Shown here: one piece after another, positions 18,758-27,807 of the stretch
How positions within the stretch are numbered: the stretch's first letter is position 1
Layout: each line of letters begins with the position of its first letter
Assembly (NCBI GenBank): GCA_020848905.1
Contig: JADLHG010000041.1
Coordinates: 1-64,000 of the forward strand
From: Deltaproteobacteria bacterium
Lineage (GTDB): Bacteria > Myxococcota_A > Polyangia > GCA-2747355 > JADLHG01
Reading direction: 5' to 3'
DNA length: 64,000 nt
The notes under the pieces: model-generated
The model's input: the letters and a program-made list of their open reading frames with translations, nothing else
The model's database searches: none
What the model was told of the DNA's origin: nothing
Made by a program: the position numbers and the translations under genes

Positions 18758-19992
18758 CCGCCGAAGGCAAGAGGGACGCGGTGGACGACCGGGAGCTCGA
18801 GCGGGGCCAGGCGATCGCGGGCTACAAGATCCGGCAGCGGGTGGGTGCGGGTCCTCACGGCGTCGTGTACGCGGCCGTTCACCCGACGACGGGCGAGAAG
18901 GTGGCCGTCAAGCTGCTGCACCCGGCCGTGGGGGCGCGCGCCGAGGCGGCCCTGCGGCTCGAAGCCCTCGCCCGCGAGGTGCGCGAGCTGGACGGCGCGG
19001 CGCTGCTCGCCCTGCGCGAGGTGGGTCGCCTGCCCGACGGCGGGGTCTACGCCATCGCGGAGTTCGCGGCCGGATCCTCGTTGCTCGAGGTGCTCGAGGG
19101 GCTGGAGCCGCTCGAGCCGGCCGAGGCGGGGGCGCTCCTCGAGGGCCTCGTCGCCGGTCTTTCCTGCCTGCACCAGCGCGGTCTTTGCCACGGAGATCTG
19201 AAGCCGCAGAACGTCTTCGTCGTGCCGCGGCCTGACGGCGTCTGGCCGCCGGGGCTGCGTCTCGCCGACCACGGCATGGCAGCGCTCGAGCCGAGAGCGG
19301 GGGAGGCGGAGCTACCGGCGGCGCTGCTCGACGGGCGGCCCGCAGCCGAGGGGCTCTCGCCCGAACAGCTCCTCGGAGCGGCGCCCGACGCGCGAAGCGA
19401 CGTCTTCGCGCTCGGCGTGCTGGCGTATCGGCTGGTGACGGGGGCGTGGCCCTTCGACGCCTCCTCCGGGGGGCGCGAGGAGGGCGGTCTGCTCGACGAG
19501 CCGGTACCTCCGCCCAGCCAGCGCCTCGCAGCTGCCGAGCCCGTCGAGGCCGCGATCCTGCGGGCCCTGGCTCGAGCTCCCGAGGCGCGGTACCCCGACG
19601 CCGCGGCGTTCATGGAGGCGTTCCGCTCCGGCGCGTCCGCGCAGCCCGAGCCCGTGGCGCTCGAACCCGTCGCCGACCCGGCTCCCGTCAAAGCGCCGGC
19701 CGCCACCTCGCCCGCGGACCCGGCTCCCGTCGAAGCGCCGGTTGCGACCGCGCCCGAGCCTCTCGCGTCGGTGGTCAGCTCCCTGCCCGTCGAGGCAGCC
19801 CCCGAGCCCCCGTCCACGCCGCCGCTGATCGTGCCGGTTCCCGACGACGTTTCCACTGCGGTGGTGGCCCGTGGCCCCGGCGGGCGGGTCCTCGGCTCGC
19901 TGGTCTGGACACTGCTCTGGCTGCTGCTGGCCTGCGGCACCGCGGTCCTCGCGTTTCGCCTCGTGGCCGACCGCTGGCCGTTCGCGCCATGA
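18754..19992 (+). CDS. Ser/Thr protein kinase-like membrane protein with altered DFG
   Basis: 412 residues from ATG 18754. Kinase domain about 22-300: Gly loop GAGPHGVVY (31-39), VAVK with Lys 53, catalytic loop HGDLKPQN (146-153; Arg of HRD is Gly), and DHG (172-174) where DFG is expected. The activation segment ends SPEQLLG, and ARSDVFALGVLAYRLVTGAWPF is conserved. A Pro/Ala-rich linker follows, then one membrane helix at about 380-402 and a short tail. Key Lys and both Asp are kept, so it may be active. ATGA overlaps both the upstream glycosyltransferase and the downstream crcB. Confidence 0.88.
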   Translation: MTAEGKRDAVDDRELERGQAIAGYKIRQRVGAGPHGVVYAAVHPTTGEKVAVKLLHPAVGARAEAALRLEALAREVRELDGAALLALREVGRLPDGGVYAIAEFAAGSSLLEVLEGLEPLEPAEAGALLEGLVAGLSCLHQRGLCHGDLKPQNVFVVPRPDGVWPPGLRLADHGMAALEPRAGEAELPAALLDGRPAAEGLSPEQLLGAAPDARSDVFALGVLAYRLVTGAWPFDASSGGREEGGLLDEPVPPPSQRLAAAEPVEAAILRALARAPEARYPDAAAFMEAFRSGASAQPEPVALEPVADPAPVKAPAATSPADPAPVEAPVATAPEPLASVVSSLPVEAAPEPPSTPPLIVPVPDDVSTAVVARGPGGRVLGSLVWTLLWLLLACGTAVLAFRLVADRWPFAP

Positions 19993-20366
19993 AGGGGTTT
20001 CTGCTCGTCTGCCTCGGCGGGGCGCTCGGGAGCGGCGGGCGCTACCTCGTCGTGCTCCTCTGGACGCGGCTCGTGCCGCTGGCCTTCCCCGTGGGCACGC
20101 TCACGGTGAATCTCCTCGGCTCGTTCGCCATCGGCCTGCTCATGAGCCTGGCGCAGAGGTGGAGCGCCTGGACGCCGAACCTCCAGCTCGCCCTGGTGAC
20201 CGGCGTGCTCGGCGGCTTCACCACCTACTCGGCCTTCAGCTTCGAGACGCTCGCCCTGCTCCACCGGGGCGCGTTTCTGTCGGCGGGACTCTACGTGGCG
20301 AGCTCGCTCGTCGTGGGGCTCCTGGCGACCGCGGGGGGCTGGCAGCTCGGCCAGGGCCTCCTATAG
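19989..20366 (+). CDS. crcB: Fluoride ion channel CrcB/Fluc
   Basis: 125 residues, four membrane helices. GGALGSGGRY near the N-terminus, GTLTVNLLGSFAIG (residues about 37-50, with the pore Asn) and GVLGGFTTYSAFSFE (about 72-86) are the family signatures. It forms a dual-topology dimer exporting fluoride across the inner membrane. Its ATG overlaps the kinase TGA, an unusual partner. No fluoride riboswitch is visible since the gene has no leader of its own. Convergent with the next gene: the two stop codons abut at 20361-20366. Confidence 0.95.
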   Translation: MKGFLLVCLGGALGSGGRYLVVLLWTRLVPLAFPVGTLTVNLLGSFAIGLLMSLAQRWSAWTPNLQLALVTGVLGGFTTYSAFSFETLALLHRGAFLSAGLYVASSLVVGLLATAGGWQLGQGLL

Positions 20367-21464
20367 AGAGGGCGCGACCCGCGCTCTGCGAGGAGCGTGG
20401 TTGCGATCCGTCGGGGCTCTCCCGAGCGCGGCGTTGAAGGGGGCGAGCAGCGCGTCGGGGACCGTGCCGTCGGCGATGAGCGAGAGGAGCGTCTGGCGGC
20501 GCGTGCGGGCCACGCTCGCCAGGCGCAAGCCGAAGGTGCCGAGGTCCGCGGCCACGCCCGCGACCAGGTAGGGCACGAGCAGGTTCGGCTGCAGGAAGCC
20601 GCCGATGTTGATCGCCTCGCCGATCCCGGCCATGACCACCGCGTCGCGCAGGCTCCACAGGCTGCGCCCGCCGAGCTCGCCGTAGCGCTGCTCGAAGGCC
20701 CACTCGAGGTGGGGAACCTTGTGCACCTCGGCCTCCAGCGCCTGCAGCGCGACCTCTCGCGTCCAGCGGCTCTTCCACTTCGTCGGGTGCGCGGCCACCG
20801 TGGAGATCAGGCTGAAGACCTTCTGAACGGCGCCGGGAAGGCGGTTCTCGTGGAGCCGTGCGCGCGCGCGTCCACGCGGCGGAGCGGGCGGGAGCCCCGG
20901 GCCGAGCTCCTCCACCGCCCCCACGGCATCCCGATGGGGAGCGAGCAGCTCCTCGGGGATCCGGCCATCTCGGAGCAGCGCCACCGTCGTGCGTCGCTTC
21001 ATGCGTGCGACTTCGTAGGCGCGGCTGGCGAAGTTGAAGACGTCGAGCGCCACGCCGGCCAGGAGGTAAGGGATGAGCAGGTGCGGCTGCAGGAAGCCGC
21101 CGATGTTCACCACGGTCCCGATGCCGAGCATCACCAAGGCGTCGCGCGTGCGCCACAGGGTCTTGCCGCCCAGGTGGCCGTAGTAATCCCGGAAGGTGTT
21201 CTCCAGGTCCGGCCGCTCGTGGATCTCCGTCTCGATCGCGCGAATTGCCGCCTCGCGCTTGAAGTGCGCGGGCCAGGCGTCTCGCGGGGTGGAGAGCAGC
21301 CCGCGCAGGCCGACGACCCGACGGAGCAGCTGGGGGACCTTCAGGTCGGCTCTGCCCGGAAGCCGCGGCCCGGCGGAGGCCGGCCCGGCAAGGGCGGAGA
21401 CGAGGAGCCCTGCCGTGGCGGCGAGGAGCAGTCGCGGGGCGTGGGATAGTCGGAGCGTCGGCAT
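20361..21464 (-). CDS. Exported protein with internal duplication, unknown family
   Basis: 367 residues from ATG 21464, giving a clear signal peptide (LLLAATAGLLVSALAGPASA). Two homologous units, about 62-177 and 226-343, share WxxxxxREAxxAxExEVHxxPxLE, YGxLGGxxLWxxRDAxVMxGIG, NIGGFLQPxLLxPYLxAGVAxD and LLxxIxDGxxPxxLLAP. The hydrophobic NIGGFLQP...AGVA stretch in each unit could be a membrane hairpin. No known family comes to mind. Upstream is a strongly AT-rich spacer. Related to nothing else in the window. Confidence 0.75.
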   Translation of the reverse strand: MPTLRLSHAPRLLLAATAGLLVSALAGPASAGPRLPGRADLKVPQLLRRVVGLRGLLSTPRDAWPAHFKREAAIRAIETEIHERPDLENTFRDYYGHLGGKTLWRTRDALVMLGIGTVVNIGGFLQPHLLIPYLLAGVALDVFNFASRAYEVARMKRRTTVALLRDGRIPEELLAPHRDAVGAVEELGPGLPPAPPRGRARARLHENRLPGAVQKVFSLISTVAAHPTKWKSRWTREVALQALEAEVHKVPHLEWAFEQRYGELGGRSLWSLRDAVVMAGIGEAINIGGFLQPNLLVPYLVAGVAADLGTFGLRLASVARTRRQTLLSLIADGTVPDALLAPFNAALGRAPTDRNHAPRRARVAPSL

Positions 21465-21734
21465 GCTGGGCGACCGAAAAAGCAAGGTCGAGGCCAAGGC
21501 TATTTATCCTATTTAATCATTTAATAACAAATATTTATGCCATTGCCTGGCCGTCGTCTCCCCCCGGTGGTCTCCGGAAGCGCACCACCTGGCAGTCCCA
21601 GACGCCAGGCGGCCCACGGGACGCCTCACGGGGGTCCCCTGCCGGCGGGCCCCGACCGAGGGGCTCTGGGCGCACGCCGCGCGTTGACACCCCCGCTGGC
21701 AAAGGGTAAGCTGGCGCAAATTCGGCGGGTTTTC
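21465..21734. promoter_or_regulatory. Divergent intergenic region with AT-rich island
   Basis: Bases about 21496-21540 are nearly all A/T (ctatttatcc, tatttaatca, tttaataaca, aatatttatg) in an otherwise 70% GC region. It sits about 35 bases upstream of the minus-strand gene's start and 195 bases upstream of bamD. It could be an UP-element/promoter for the minus gene or a site for an AT-binding nucleoid protein. Confidence 0.6.
21684..21712 (+). promoter_or_regulatory. Sigma-70-type promoter for bamD operon
   Basis: TTGACA at 21684-21689, 17-bp spacer, TAAGCT at 21707-21712; predicted start near 21719, about 16 bases before the ATG at 21735. Confidence 0.7.
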
Positions 21735-22535
21735 ATGAATCGGGCCTTCCTGGGATGGATCGCGTTGCTCTGCGGCGGCAGCCTGGTCGGCTGCGCCGAG
21801 GCAGGGGGCGGCGTTTCCGTCTCGTACGGCGAAACAGCGCGCGCCAACTACGAGAAAGGGCTCAGGGAGCTGAAGGACGAGAGCTACCCGGAGGCGATGA
21901 AGTACTTCGCCTTCGTGAAGAGCAAGTTCCCCTTCTCTCGCTACGCGACGCTCGCCGAGCTGCGCGTCGCCGACACCTATCTCGCGCAAGAGAAGTACCT
22001 CGAGGCGATCGACGCCTACAAACTGTTCGTCAAGTTCCATCCCACGCACCCCCAGGTGGAGGACGGCTACGCGGCCTACAAGGTTTGTGAGGCCTACATG
22101 AAGCAGATCCCGTCGGACTGGTTTCTGGTGCCGCCCGGGCACGAGAAGGACCAGACGGCCACGCGCGAGGCGCTGCGCGAGGTGCAGAACTTCAGGAAGA
22201 CCTACGCGCGGAGCCCCTATCTGGCGAAGGTCGCGGACATGGATCGCCAGTGCGTGCGCAACCTCGCCGACCACGAGCTCTACGTCGCGCGTTTCTATCT
22301 GGAGAACGATCGGCCCTACGCCACGATCCTGCGACTCGAGGGCCTGCTCAACCGTTACCCCGACGCGAACATCGACCCCGAGGTGATGCTGCTCCTCGGG
22401 AAGACGTACCTGAAGATGAAGAAGCCGGACAAGGCGCGGGAGACCTTTCTCGCGCTGGCCCGAAAGTACCCGGGCGATCACCGCGCGGCCAAGGCCAAGC
22501 TCTACCTCCAATACCTCGCAGAGCATCGGAACTGA
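21735..22535 (+). CDS. bamD: Outer membrane assembly lipoprotein BamD
   Basis: 266 residues from ATG 21735. Lipobox SLVGC (Cys 20). TPR units follow: ANYEKGLRELKDESYPEAMKYFAFVKSKFPFSRYATLAELRVADTYLAQEKYLEAI, FHPTHPQVEDGYAAYKVCEA, then RYPDANIDPEVMLLLGKTYLKMKKPDKARETF. These match the ComL/BamD family, including the K(F/Y)P-S-YA motif. It is a periplasm-facing lipoprotein of the beta-barrel assembly machine. First gene of bamD-TPR-truD; three bases separate it from the next start region. Confidence 0.92.
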   Translation: MNRAFLGWIALLCGGSLVGCAEAGGGVSVSYGETARANYEKGLRELKDESYPEAMKYFAFVKSKFPFSRYATLAELRVADTYLAQEKYLEAIDAYKLFVKFHPTHPQVEDGYAAYKVCEAYMKQIPSDWFLVPPGHEKDQTATREALREVQNFRKTYARSPYLAKVADMDRQCVRNLADHELYVARFYLENDRPYATILRLEGLLNRYPDANIDPEVMLLLGKTYLKMKKPDKARETFLALARKYPGDHRAAKAKLYLQYLAEHRN

Positions 22536-22538
22536 GCG

Positions 22539-23252
22539 ATGGACGAGCGGATCAGACACCTCCTCTCCCTGGGGCAAGAGCACTACCGCAACCGCGAGTT
22601 CGACCGCGCGGAGAAGATCCTGACCCAGGTGCTGCGGGACAACCGGGGCTTCGCCGACGTCTACAACATGCTGGGCGTGATCTATCACGACCAGGGGCGG
22701 TACACGCAGGCGCAGGAGTGCTTCGAGCAGGCGCTGAAGATCAACGCGCAGTACACCGAGGCGGCGTTGAACCTCGCGGTGACCTACAACGACCTCGGCA
22801 AGTATCGCGAGGCCAAGAAGATCTACACGCAGGCCATGGCGCGTTGCCGGAGCCAGCCGCGGCAGCTCGACCCCTTCGCCAAGGGGAAGATCGGCAACAT
22901 GCACGCCGATATCGGGGACGCCTACCACGGCATCGGGTTCTTCGCCGAGGCGGTGCGGGAATACACGCTCGCGCTCGCGCTCTGCCCGACCTTCGTGGAC
23001 ATCCGCACCAAGCTCGCCAACACCTACCGCGACATGGGCGAGATGGAGCAGGCCATCCGCGAGTATCGCGAGGTCACGGAAGCGACGCCTACCTTCGTTC
23101 CCGCGCGCCTGCAGCTCGGCGTGACGCTCTACTCGGCGGGCCAGGCCGACGCGGCGCTCGCGGAATGGCAGGAGGTCCTGCGCCTCGAGCCCACGAACAA
23201 GAGCGCGCTCATGTACCTCAAGATGGTGCGGGCCATGGGCAACAAGCGCTGA
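22539..23252 (+). CDS. TPR repeat protein, probable envelope partner
   Basis: 237 residues of nearly pure tetratricopeptide repeats, about six: [119 protein letters not shown] and [21 protein letters not shown]. No signal peptide, so cytosolic. Starts three bases after the bamD stop; likely co-translated. Binding partner unknown. Confidence 0.88.
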   Translation: MDERIRHLLSLGQEHYRNREFDRAEKILTQVLRDNRGFADVYNMLGVIYHDQGRYTQAQECFEQALKINAQYTEAALNLAVTYNDLGKYREAKKIYTQAMARCRSQPRQLDPFAKGKIGNMHADIGDAYHGIGFFAEAVREYTLALALCPTFVDIRTKLANTYRDMGEMEQAIREYREVTEATPTFVPARLQLGVTLYSAGQADAALAEWQEVLRLEPTNKSALMYLKMVRAMGNKR

Positions 23253-23284
23253 CCCGCGCGCCCTCGGCCTCCACCCCCACGTCC

Positions 23285-24325
23285 ATGCGCTTCGATCCCC
23301 TAGCCCTGCCGCTCCTGACCGCCGAGCTTCCCGGCGTCGGAGGAGCGACGCGCGACCCCGAGGACTTCGTCGTCGAGGAGCTCCCCGCCTACCTGCCGTG
23401 CGGCGAGGGAGAGCACACGCTGGTGCGGATCGAGAAGCGGGGCCTCACGACGCCGCAGGCGATCGATCGGCTCGCGCGTGCGGTCGGGGTCTCGCCGGCC
23501 ACGGTGGGCTACGCGGGCATGAAGGATCGCCACGCCGTCACGCGACAGTGGCTCTCGTTCAGCGGGGTCGACCCGGCCGCGCTCCTCGCCGTGGAGGGGC
23601 CGGAGCTCCGCGTGCTCGAGGCGGGCCGCCACAAGAACAAGCTGCGCACGGGACACCTGCAGGGAAACCGCTTTGTGCTCGTCCTGCGAGGCGTGCGCGA
23701 GGGGGACGCGGTCGCCGGGGCGCGGGCGATCCTGGCCCGTCTGACGGAGAGCGGCGTGCCGAACTACTACGGCGCGCAGCGCTTCGGCTCGGCGGGAGAC
23801 AACGCGGAGCGGGCGCTCGCCATGCTGCGCGGCGAGGAGAAGCTCCCGCGCGATCGCCACCAGCACCGGCTGCTGGTCTCGTCGCTCCAGTCGTTTCTCT
23901 TCAACGCCGTGCTCGCGGAGCGGATTGGGCAGGGGCTGCTCGCGAACCTCCTCGGCGGCGAGGTTCTGCAGCGCACCGACAGCGGGGGCCTCTTCGTGAG
24001 CGAGGAGCGCGAGACGGATCAGGCGCGACTCGAGCGAGGCGAGCTCGTGATCACCGGGCCGATGTGCGGTCCCCGCATGCCGCGTCCTAAGGAGGGGTCG
24101 GCCGCGCGCGAGGCCGAGGATCGCGTGCTCGACGCGCATCGCGTGGGGCCGGACGACTTCGCGCGCTTCGGCCGCCTCGCCCGCGGGGGCCGGCGTCCGC
24201 TCGCGGTGCCGCTCGGCGAGCCTGAGCTCGAGACGGTGGTCGACGACCCCTCCGCGCTACGGCTGCGCTTCGCGCTCCCGGCGGGGGCGTACGCGACGGT
24301 CGTCCTGCGCGAGCTCTGTAAATAA
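23285..24325 (+). CDS. truD: tRNA pseudouridine(13) synthase TruD
   Basis: 346 residues from ATG 23285. FVVEELPAYLPCGEGEHTLVRIEKRGLTTPQAIDRLAR, then catalytic GYAGMKDRHAVTRQ with Asp 81 (Asp 80 in E. coli), NKLRTGHLQGNRF, VPNYYGAQRFG, and RLLVSSLQSFLFN. A full TruD insertion domain is present. Modifies U13 in tRNA-Glu-type tRNAs in the cytosol. 32 bp after the TPR gene, so probably same transcript. Followed directly by the palindromic repeat cluster. Confidence 0.96.
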   Translation: MRFDPLALPLLTAELPGVGGATRDPEDFVVEELPAYLPCGEGEHTLVRIEKRGLTTPQAIDRLARAVGVSPATVGYAGMKDRHAVTRQWLSFSGVDPAALLAVEGPELRVLEAGRHKNKLRTGHLQGNRFVLVLRGVREGDAVAGARAILARLTESGVPNYYGAQRFGSAGDNAERALAMLRGEEKLPRDRHQHRLLVSSLQSFLFNAVLAERIGQGLLANLLGGEVLQRTDSGGLFVSEERETDQARLERGELVITGPMCGPRMPRPKEGSAAREAEDRVLDAHRVGPDDFARFGRLARGGRRPLAVPLGEPELETVVDDPSALRLRFALPAGAYATVVLRELCK

Positions 24326-24327
24326 CT

Positions 24328-24447
24328 ACGGGTCGAGCTCCATCCCGCCGGGCGGTGTTGCTCGCTGCGGTGCCTGCTCACTTACGGAAAAGTAAGCTCC
24401 GCGGGCTCCTCGCTCGCGCCTTGCCCGGCGGGCGCCTCGCGACCCGT
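24328..24447. repeat. Long imperfect palindrome (element B)
   Basis: Outer arms acgggtcg (24328-24335) and cgacccgt (24440-24447), a 10-bp perfect inner arm cccgccgggc/gcccggcggg, and a central cttac-ggaaaa-gtaag stem. Shares gttgctcg, a cgcgccttgc block and gcgcctcg in the same order with element A at 9354. Lies two bases after the truD stop; may act as terminator or be a mobile palindrome. Confidence 0.75.
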
Positions 24448-24520
24448 ACGATCGAGCTCCATCCCGCCGGGCGGTGTTGCTCGCTGCCCGGCGGATGGCG
24501 TTGCTCGCTGCGGTGCCTGC
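24333..24520. repeat. Direct repeats, partial copies of element B
   Basis: A 35-bp stretch beginning tcgagctccatcccg is repeated exactly at 24333-24367 and 24452-24486. A 21-bp stretch, gttgctcgctgcg then gtgcctgc, recurs at 24357-24377 and 24500-24520. The second and third copies look like truncated copies inserted next to the full palindrome. Confidence 0.85.
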
Positions 24521-24523
24521 CTG

Positions 24524-25183
<660 letters not shown>

Positions 25184-25639
25184 GCGAACAGCCTCACTTG
25201 CAACCTGCGCCACGGTGCTGCGTCGGGGATCCGCCTGGATCGGGTGTTCTGGCTCCGTGCCGTCGCCTCGGGCTTGGGTGCAACGCACTCACGTCCGCGG
25301 GCTCGTAGACCGGGCTCAGACCAACCGGGAAGTCGAGATCCTTAGCCTGAAACTCCAGCGCTCCGCGCCATGCGGAGCGGGCTCCTGTCGGCGGTTGAAT
25401 GCAGCGGCCCGATCGCTGTGGCCCGCGACCAGGCTCGTCTGCCGGCTCCCTGGGGCAAGGTTCCCGTAGGTCGGTTCCCCTCGGGGGAAACAACCTTTCG
25501 TGTAGGGCCGACCGTCGACGGTGGACTCCCCGTCGCTTCGTTCACCTTCGCGTATTTTCCGTGCAGCCGTCAAGCCCCAAAGTGCTGTTACAAAGCCCCT
25601 TCCCGTCGGGCCCGGGAAACTGTACTCATGTGGCAACCT
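25184..25639. other. Intergenic region with hairpins upstream of ompA-like gene
   Basis: About 450 bases without a convincing gene. Hairpin cgctccgc-gccat-gcggagcg at 25359-25379. A nested structure lies at 25470-25513: ggtcgg (25470-25475) pairs with ccgacc (25508-25513), enclosing gttcccc/ggggaaac. No promoter is clear. A frame continuous with the downstream gene runs through it, but its residues are unlike protein. Confidence 0.55.
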
Positions 25640-27706
25640 ATGGAACAATCGCGCAAACCTCGAACCACGGTGACCCTCATGCGCCTCGCTCGCCTGGCTG
25701 CCGCGGTGGTCGTCAGCACTCTCGTTTCCCTCCCCGCCGCCGCCCAAAACACCGTGTCCAGGTCGTTTCCGACGCAGCACTTCGAGCCTGCGATCGGCAT
25801 CAAGGACACGTTCTTCAGCGTGGAATCGGCCCAGACGGGGGACCACCTCTCCTTCAGCCTGGACCTGATGTTCAACTACCAGCACCGGCCCCTCGTGCTC
25901 TTCGTGCAGAAGTCCACGCCGGGTAGCACGACCCCCTTCGAGCTCGGCAAGGCCGACGCGATCGACGTGGTGAAGAACCAGCTCACCATGGACGTGGGGG
26001 GCGCGTTTGCGGTCCGGTTCGGTTGGTTTCGCGGGCAGATCGGGCTGAGTCTCCCGGTGAATCTCCTCCTGCGCGGCACGGAGGTGGACGACCTCGGTAA
26101 CCGGACGGGCAACACCCTGTCGGCGACCGGGGTGGGCGATCTGCGGATGCAGCTCAAGGTCATGTTGCTGCACGACTGGAAAGGCCTCTCGCTGGCGGTC
26201 TCGCCGATCCTGACCTTCCCCACGGGCAAGCGGGACAACTTCGGCGGGGACCCGAATCTCTCGGTGCGGCCGCGGCTCGCGCTCGACTACCGCATCGGCA
26301 ACTTCATCGCCGCGCTCGACCTGGGGTGGATGATCCGCGAGTCGGTGATGATGTTCTCGTCGGAGGTGGACGACCAGCTCATGTACGGGGTGGGGGCGGG
26401 CTACCGGGTGCATCCGCGCGTGCTGCTGATGGGCGAGCTCTACGGACGCGCTGGTTTCAAGACGCGGTCGGGGTGCACGCGCGACCCGATCAGCGGCACG
26501 ACGACCTGCACCGACACGTCGGGCAAGGACCTGGACGCGTTTCCGCTCGAGGCGGACCTCGGGGCGCGCGTGAAGCTCGGAAGCGGCTTCGAGCTCGCCG
26601 CCGGTGCGGGCTTCGGCATCATCAAGGCCATCGGCAGCCCCCAGGCGCGCGCGTTGCTCGGCCTCAGGTGGGCCCCGGACTTCACGGACACCGACCGGGA
26701 TGGCATCGCGGATGCCGACGACAAGTGCCCCACGCAGAAAGAGGACAAGGACGGCTTTCGCGACAGCGACGGCTGCCCCGACCCGGACAACGACGAGGAC
26801 CTCATTCCGGACGACCGGGACCGCTGCCCGAACGAGCCGGAGGACAAGGACACGTTCGAGGACGACGATGGTTGCCCCGACCCGGACAACGACAAGGACG
26901 GCATCCCCGACCTGAAGGACTCGTGTCCCTTCCAGCCGGAGAACAAGAACGGGCTGAAGGACGACGACGGCTGCCCCGACATCCCCGATCAGGACGGTGA
27001 CGGGATCGAGGACTCGAAGGACCAGTGCCCGAAGGAGCCCGAGGACAAGGACGGCTTCAAGGATGCGGACGGCTGTCCCGATCCGGACAACGACAACGAC
27101 GGCGTGCCGGACAATCTGGACGATTGCCCGAACAAGCCGGAGGACATGGACGGCTTCAAGGACAACGACGGCTGCCCCGACCCGGACAACGACGGCGACG
27201 GGGTCCCCGATGCGCAGGACAAGTGCCCGAACGAGCCGGAGACGATCAACGGCTACAAGGACGAGGACGGTTGCCCCGACAAGGGGACGGGTCACGTGGT
27301 GGTGAAGGACAACCGCATCCAGATCATGAAGAAGATCTTCTTCGCCACGGACAAGGCCGTCATTCGGTCGGTCTCCTTCGCCATCCTCAAGGAGGTGGCG
27401 CTGACGCTGCGGGCGAACCCGCAGATCAAGGGCGTGCGCATCGAGGGGCATACGGACAGCCAGGGTGCGGCGGACCACAACCGGAAGCTCTCCCAGTCCC
27501 GTGCCGAGGCGGTGAGGATCTTCCTGATCAAGGAAGGGATCGAAGGGGCGCGCCTCTTCGCGCAGGGCTACGGCTCGGACAAGCCGGTGGCCGACAACCG
27601 CACGGGCAAGGGGCGCGAGGCCAACCGGCGGGTGGAGTTCGTGATCCTCGAGAGCGCCCCCGGTGCGGGGCCCGCCGGAGCGGGGCAGCCGCCCGAGAAG
27701 AAATAA
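25640..27706 (+). CDS. OmpA-family protein with thrombospondin-type-3 repeats
   Basis: 688 residues from ATG 25640; ATGs at 25628 and 25679 are also possible, all giving the signal peptide LAAAVVVSTLVSLPAAAQ. About residues 40-345 are a beta-barrel-like transporter region (LDLMFNYQ, LSLPVNLLLRG, LSLAVSPILTFPTGKRDNFGGDPNLSVRPRLALDY). About 350-550 hold six to eight Ca-binding TSP3 units (DTDRDGIADADDKCP, DGCPDPDNDKDGIPD). The C-terminal OmpA domain has FFATDKAVI, IEGHTDSQGAADHNRKLSQSRA and GREANRRVEF, binding peptidoglycan. Common in Myxococcota; the precise role is unknown, probably outer-membrane anchoring. Confidence 0.92.
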   Translation: MEQSRKPRTTVTLMRLARLAAAVVVSTLVSLPAAAQNTVSRSFPTQHFEPAIGIKDTFFSVESAQTGDHLSFSLDLMFNYQHRPLVLFVQKSTPGSTTPFELGKADAIDVVKNQLTMDVGGAFAVRFGWFRGQIGLSLPVNLLLRGTEVDDLGNRTGNTLSATGVGDLRMQLKVMLLHDWKGLSLAVSPILTFPTGKRDNFGGDPNLSVRPRLALDYRIGNFIAALDLGWMIRESVMMFSSEVDDQLMYGVGAGYRVHPRVLLMGELYGRAGFKTRSGCTRDPISGTTTCTDTSGKDLDAFPLEADLGARVKLGSGFELAAGAGFGIIKAIGSPQARALLGLRWAPDFTDTDRDGIADADDKCPTQKEDKDGFRDSDGCPDPDNDEDLIPDDRDRCPNEPEDKDTFEDDDGCPDPDNDKDGIPDLKDSCPFQPENKNGLKDDDGCPDIPDQDGDGIEDSKDQCPKEPEDKDGFKDADGCPDPDNDNDGVPDNLDDCPNKPEDMDGFKDNDGCPDPDNDGDGVPDAQDKCPNEPETINGYKDEDGCPDKGTGHVVVKDNRIQIMKKIFFATDKAVIRSVSFAILKEVALTLRANPQIKGVRIEGHTDSQGAADHNRKLSQSRAEAVRIFLIKEGIEGARLFAQGYGSDKPVADNRTGKGREANRRVEFVILESAPGAGPAGAGQPPEKK

Positions 27707-27807
27707 CGCCCACCGAGCGCAATCCGAGGGCAATCAACCACGGTCGCATGGGTCGCGAGGCGCCCGGCCCCTTCTCGGCCGGGGCCCCGTCGTGATACGT
27801 CCCCTTC

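Noticed and set aside
19850-19990. Fluoride riboswitch for crcB
   Set aside because: crcB starts inside the kinase stop codon, so there is no leader, and no riboswitch consensus was found upstream.
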